Positions 61,325 to 64,000 of a stretch of 64,000 nt of DNA are shown one piece after another (the stretch's first letter is position 1; each line of letters begins with the position of its first letter). The notes under the pieces were generated by a model, which saw only the letters and a list, made by a program, of their open reading frames with translations, was not told the DNA's origin and ran no database searches. The DNA is from Candidatus Sulfotelmatobacter sp. (GTDB lineage: Bacteria; Acidobacteriota; Terriglobia; Terriglobales; Acidobacteriaceae): NCBI GenBank assembly GCA_030041475.1, contig JASHNU010000073.1, positions 124,001 through 188,000 of the forward strand, written 5' to 3'. A program made the position numbers and the translations under genes.

Positions 61325-62578
61325 CTAACGAACCTGTCCGGTCCCCACGATCTCGTACTTCGAAGAGGTCAACTCGGCCAGCGCGAAAGGGCCGCGGCAG
61401 TGAAGTTTCTGCGTGCTGATGCCCATCTCGGCCCCGAAGCCGAATTCAGCGCCGTCGGTGAAGCGAGTGGAGGCGTTCCAGTAGACCGCTGCGGAATCGA
61501 CGCCGCGCAGAAATTTGCGGGCATGCGCTTCGTTCGCGGTGACGATTGAGTCGGAATGCCTGGTCGAATATCGATTGATGTGAGCGATGGCTTCGTCCAC
61601 ATCAGCGACGACGCCAACGGCCATGCACAGCCGCAAGTATTCTTCGTACCAGTCTTGGTCGGAGGCCGGCCCCACGGGCAATCCGGCGGCCAGGGTGCGC
61701 ACTTTGCCGTCGCCGCGCACTTCGACGCCTGCGTCGAGAAGCTGCTTCACGATGCGCGGGACATATTTCGCCGCGATTCGTTCATGCACCAGCAACTTCT
61801 CGGCCGCGTTGCACACCGACGGGCGCTGCGTTTTCGCGTTGATGACGATGCGGTCGGCCATGTCGAAGTCGGCGGATTCGTCGACGAAGACATGACAATT
61901 GCCAGCACCGGTTTCGATCACTGGGACCGATGAATTTTCCGTGACGAACGTGATCAGCCCGGCGCCTCCGCGGGGGATGATCACGTCGACCTGGCCGCGG
62001 GCTTTAATGAGTTCCTGCACCGATTGCCGCGTGGTGGAGTCGAGCAGTTCGATGGCGCCCCCAGGCAGGCCAGGCACCGCGGTCATGATTTCAACCAATT
62101 GCTGGTTGCTTTGGGCGGCTTCCTTACCGCCGCGCAGCACGATGGCGTTGCCGGTCTTCAGCGCGAGCACCGCAGTGTCGACCGTGACGTTCGGACGCGA
62201 TTCGTAGATGATCCCAACCACTCCGAGGGGCACGCGTACTTTGCGGATTCGCAGGCCATTGGGCCGGGTCCACTCAGCGAGCGTTTCGCCGACGGGATCG
62301 GGCAGGGCCGCCACATCGCGCACGCCACAGGCCATGTCGTGAATGCGCCCCGAGGTCAGCAGCAGGCGGTCACGCATGGCGCCTTCGAGGCCGGAATTCG
62401 CAACGTCTTCGCGGTTGGCCGCGAGAATTTGTTTTTCGTTCTTCTCAATCGCGTCGGCGATCGAGAGCAACAGAGCATTCTTCTCATCGGCCGAAAGCTG
62501 CGCCAGGCGGGCCGAGGCAGTGCGGGCGCGCAGCAGTTTTTCCTGGGTCGACGCTGCGGTGGTAGGCGTGGCGGCCAC
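61325..62578 (-). CDS. proA: Gamma-glutamyl phosphate reductase ProA
   Basis: 417 residues from a GTG at 62578; the longer frame to 62668 overlaps proB. The aldehyde-dehydrogenase-like features include LKTGNAIVLRGGKEAAQSN, VPVIETGAGNCHVFVDESAD, and the catalytic-Cys region QRPSVCNAAEKLLVHE. It reduces gamma-glutamyl phosphate to the semialdehyde, the second step of proline synthesis. Its start lies four bases after the proB stop, giving a proB-proA operon in the usual order. An in-frame ribosome-binding site is weak (AGAAAGAG). Confidence 0.95.
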   Translation of the reverse strand: MAATPTTAASTQEKLLRARTASARLAQLSADEKNALLLSIADAIEKNEKQILAANREDVANSGLEGAMRDRLLLTSGRIHDMACGVRDVAALPDPVGETLAEWTRPNGLRIRKVRVPLGVVGIIYESRPNVTVDTAVLALKTGNAIVLRGGKEAAQSNQQLVEIMTAVPGLPGGAIELLDSTTRQSVQELIKARGQVDVIIPRGGAGLITFVTENSSVPVIETGAGNCHVFVDESADFDMADRIVINAKTQRPSVCNAAEKLLVHERIAAKYVPRIVKQLLDAGVEVRGDGKVRTLAAGLPVGPASDQDWYEEYLRLCMAVGVVADVDEAIAHINRYSTRHSDSIVTANEAHARKFLRGVDSAAVYWNASTRFTDGAEFGFGAEMGISTQKLHCRGPFALAELTSSKYEIVGTGQVR

Positions 62579-62582
62579 TTTG

Positions 62583-63335
62583 CTATTTCTCTTTCTGGGG
62601 CGGGAAATACGTCCCGATCTTGCCTTGCAGGCCGAGCGTAATGGCCTGCGAATGGCGCCCGTTGACAATTGCCACGTGAACGCCGCCCTCGCTGGCGAGT
62701 TTGGCTGCGCGCAGCTTCGAGATCATGCCGCCGCGTCCGAGCGAGCTCTTGCCGTTGCACTGCGCTTCCAGCGCGGGGGTTAGTTTGCGGATCACGCGCA
62801 GCAGGCGCGGTTTCTTGCGCCCGTTCGGAATCATGAAGCCGTCCACGTTGGTCAGCAGTAAGAGCCAGTCTGCCTTGACGGCAGTGGCAAGCAGCGAACT
62901 GAGTTCGTCATTGTCGCCGAACGCGCCCTCCAGCTCACGCACCGAGACGCTGTCATTTTCGTTGACGATGGGCACGACGCCTAGCGCCAGCAATTCTGCC
63001 AAAGCATTCTGCAGATTTCTGTAGCGCACCGGCGAAGTGAAGTCATCGCTCGAGAGCAGAAGCTGTGCCACCACTTTCTTGCCGAAAAACAGGCGCTCGT
63101 AGGTGTGCATCAGCTTGCTCTGCCCGACAGCCGCGCAGGCCTGCATCCGGGGAACGTCCGTGGGTCGCTTTGCCAGCGCGAGCCCGGACATGCCAGCAGC
63201 GATGGCTCCGGAGGTGACGATCAGATATTCGTTCCGGGAGAGATCGAACTGATCGACGATGCCGCGCAACAGATTAATGTTGATGTTGCCGCTGGGGGCA
63301 ATAAGACTTGTGCCGACTTTGATGACGACGCGCAT
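62583..63335 (-). CDS. proB: Glutamate 5-kinase without PUA domain
   Basis: 250 residues. The amino-acid kinase fold is seen: VIKVGTSLIAPSG, IVTSGAIAAGM, NENDSVS and the GDNDELSSLLATAVKADWLLLLTNVDGF part. The C-terminal PUA domain of most bacterial ProB proteins (about 367 residues) is absent, and the protein ends soon after the kinase domain. It phosphorylates glutamate in the first step of proline synthesis. It forms an operon with proA. Confidence 0.95.
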   Translation of the reverse strand: MRVVIKVGTSLIAPSGNININLLRGIVDQFDLSRNEYLIVTSGAIAAGMSGLALAKRPTDVPRMQACAAVGQSKLMHTYERLFFGKKVVAQLLLSSDDFTSPVRYRNLQNALAELLALGVVPIVNENDSVSVRELEGAFGDNDELSSLLATAVKADWLLLLTNVDGFMIPNGRKKPRLLRVIRKLTPALEAQCNGKSSLGRGGMISKLRAAKLASEGGVHVAIVNGRHSQAITLGLQGKIGTYFPPQKEK

Positions 63336-63439
63336 TGGGTTTAGTTTCGTAATTTATTTGCTGCCCGGCTGATCAAGGAGGTGCGCCAAACGCGCTTGTT
63401 GCACCGCAAAGAACGTGGCGCATCACGCAACTCACCCGG

Positions 63440-63473
63440 ATCCCTCGCTGCGCAAAAAGCGCTTGCTCGGGAT
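63440..63473. repeat. Short imperfect hairpin, possible dispersed repeat
   Basis: ATCCC and GGGAT at the ends and GCGC on either side of an AAAAA loop form a stem-loop. The surrounding text (CTCGCTGCG ... CTCGGGATGACA) resembles short intergenic repeats I have seen in acidobacterial genomes. One copy only in this window. Confidence 0.35.
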
Positions 63474-63566
63474 GACAATCGGCGCCGGCGGGGAGGACAA
63501 CATCTCTATCCTGCCGTTAGAATGGCCTTCTGGCAAGTTGAAAAATGCCGTCCAGGTTACTCCCAT

Positions 63567-64000
63567 ATGCACGCTGCAAATGCCACCAGCCGCTTCTCTG
63601 ACCGCGTGGAGAAGTATGTTCTGTACCGTCCGGGATATCCTCCGGAGGCCCTGCGAGTTCTGCAAGACGAGTGCGGGCTGCGGCCGGAGCACGTCATCGC
63701 GGATATCGCGTCCGGCACCGGCCTGTGGACGCGCATGCTGCTCGAGAACGGCACTCGCGTGTTCGGAGTCGAACCCAATCCGGAAATGCGACAGGCAGGC
63801 GAGCGCCTGCTGGCGGCGTTTCCCAAGTTCACGAGCGTTGCCGGGACAGCCGAGCAAACGACGCTGCCGGATTCGAGCGTTCACTTCGTTACCGCGGCGC
63901 AGGCCGGGCACTGGTTCGACCGGGAGCGGGCGCGGCCGGAAATGGTGAGGATTCTGAAGCCCGGCGGGTGGCTCGTGCTGTTGTGGAACGAAAGGTTGAC
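63567..64000 (+). CDS. Class I SAM-dependent methyltransferase, 3' truncated
   Basis: The frame starts at the ATG 63567 and is open to the end of the window, at least 144 residues. The lead FSDRVEKYVLYRPGYP is typical of YafE/Methyltransf_11 proteins, followed by the SAM motif IADIASGTGLWTRMLLENGTRVFGVEPN and, later, TLPDSSVHFVTAAQAGHWFD and LKPGGWLVLLWNERL. The stop lies outside. It appears separate from proB, with 231 bases between. The acceptor cannot be deduced. Confidence 0.85.
   Translation, partial: MHAANATSRFSDRVEKYVLYRPGYPPEALRVLQDECGLRPEHVIADIASGTGLWTRMLLENGTRVFGVEPNPEMRQAGERLLAAFPKFTSVAGTAEQTTLPDSSVHFVTAAQAGHWFDRERARPEMVRILKPGGWLVLLWNERL

Overview
The window looks like a chromosomal segment of an Acidobacteriota bacterium (class Terriglobia is the best guess). 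The evidence is the high GC content, a secreted VWFA-type protein of the family largely confined to acidobacteria (49762-50811), a DUF7948/SBBP-type surface protein (40971-44504), PadR-HAAS regulatory pairs and several secreted peptidases. I see no prophage, insertion sequence, CRISPR array, rRNA or tRNA. This assignment rests on family knowledge, not on a database search.

Positions 1-40900 form a large exopolysaccharide locus linked to an exosortase. It starts with the 3' part of a secreted Ig-like protein, a beta-helix protein and a sulfotransferase. A minus-strand amidotransferase and a heparinase/alginate-lyase-type protein follow. A plus-strand operon (9382-14721) encodes a GDP-mannose 6-dehydrogenase, a glycosyltransferase, an ATP-grasp ligase, a PHP hydrolase and a polysaccharide deacetylase. 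A long minus-strand run (31758 down to 14749) carries an AAA+ regulator, the export and chain-length apparatus, the ATPase and tyrosine kinase pair, the priming sugar transferase, an O-antigen-ligase-like protein, two methyltransferases, a second amidotransferase and glycosyltransferases. The exosortase, its EpsI partner and a TPR lipoprotein (32182-36172) lie divergently. Two sigma-54 activators, a soluble histidine kinase and a PilZ protein complete the block (36572-40899). Together these genes could make, decorate, export and regulate a uronic-acid-containing polymer. No protein in the window carries a clear PEP-CTERM sorting signal.

Positions 40971-49582 hold the large SBBP-repeat surface protein, a PilZ protein and a cytochrome c maturation cluster (ccmA-B-C-D, plus a separate ccmE of the unusual Cys type) interrupted by an oppositely oriented padR-HAAS pair. 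The 726-base gap between the surface protein and the PilZ gene has two divergent sigma-54-like promoter matches flanking a perfect palindrome.

Positions 49762-64000 are mostly housekeeping or secreted single genes: a VWA protein, a VOC protein with a divergent winged-helix gene, a cupredoxin-like protein, M13 and M28 peptidases, thiC, a GAF protein, a DUF4097-like protein, a MarC protein, proB-proA with a short ProB, and the start of a methyltransferase. Start codons were re-chosen in many places from ribosome-binding sites, signal peptides and stop/start overlaps, and each choice is explained in its entry.
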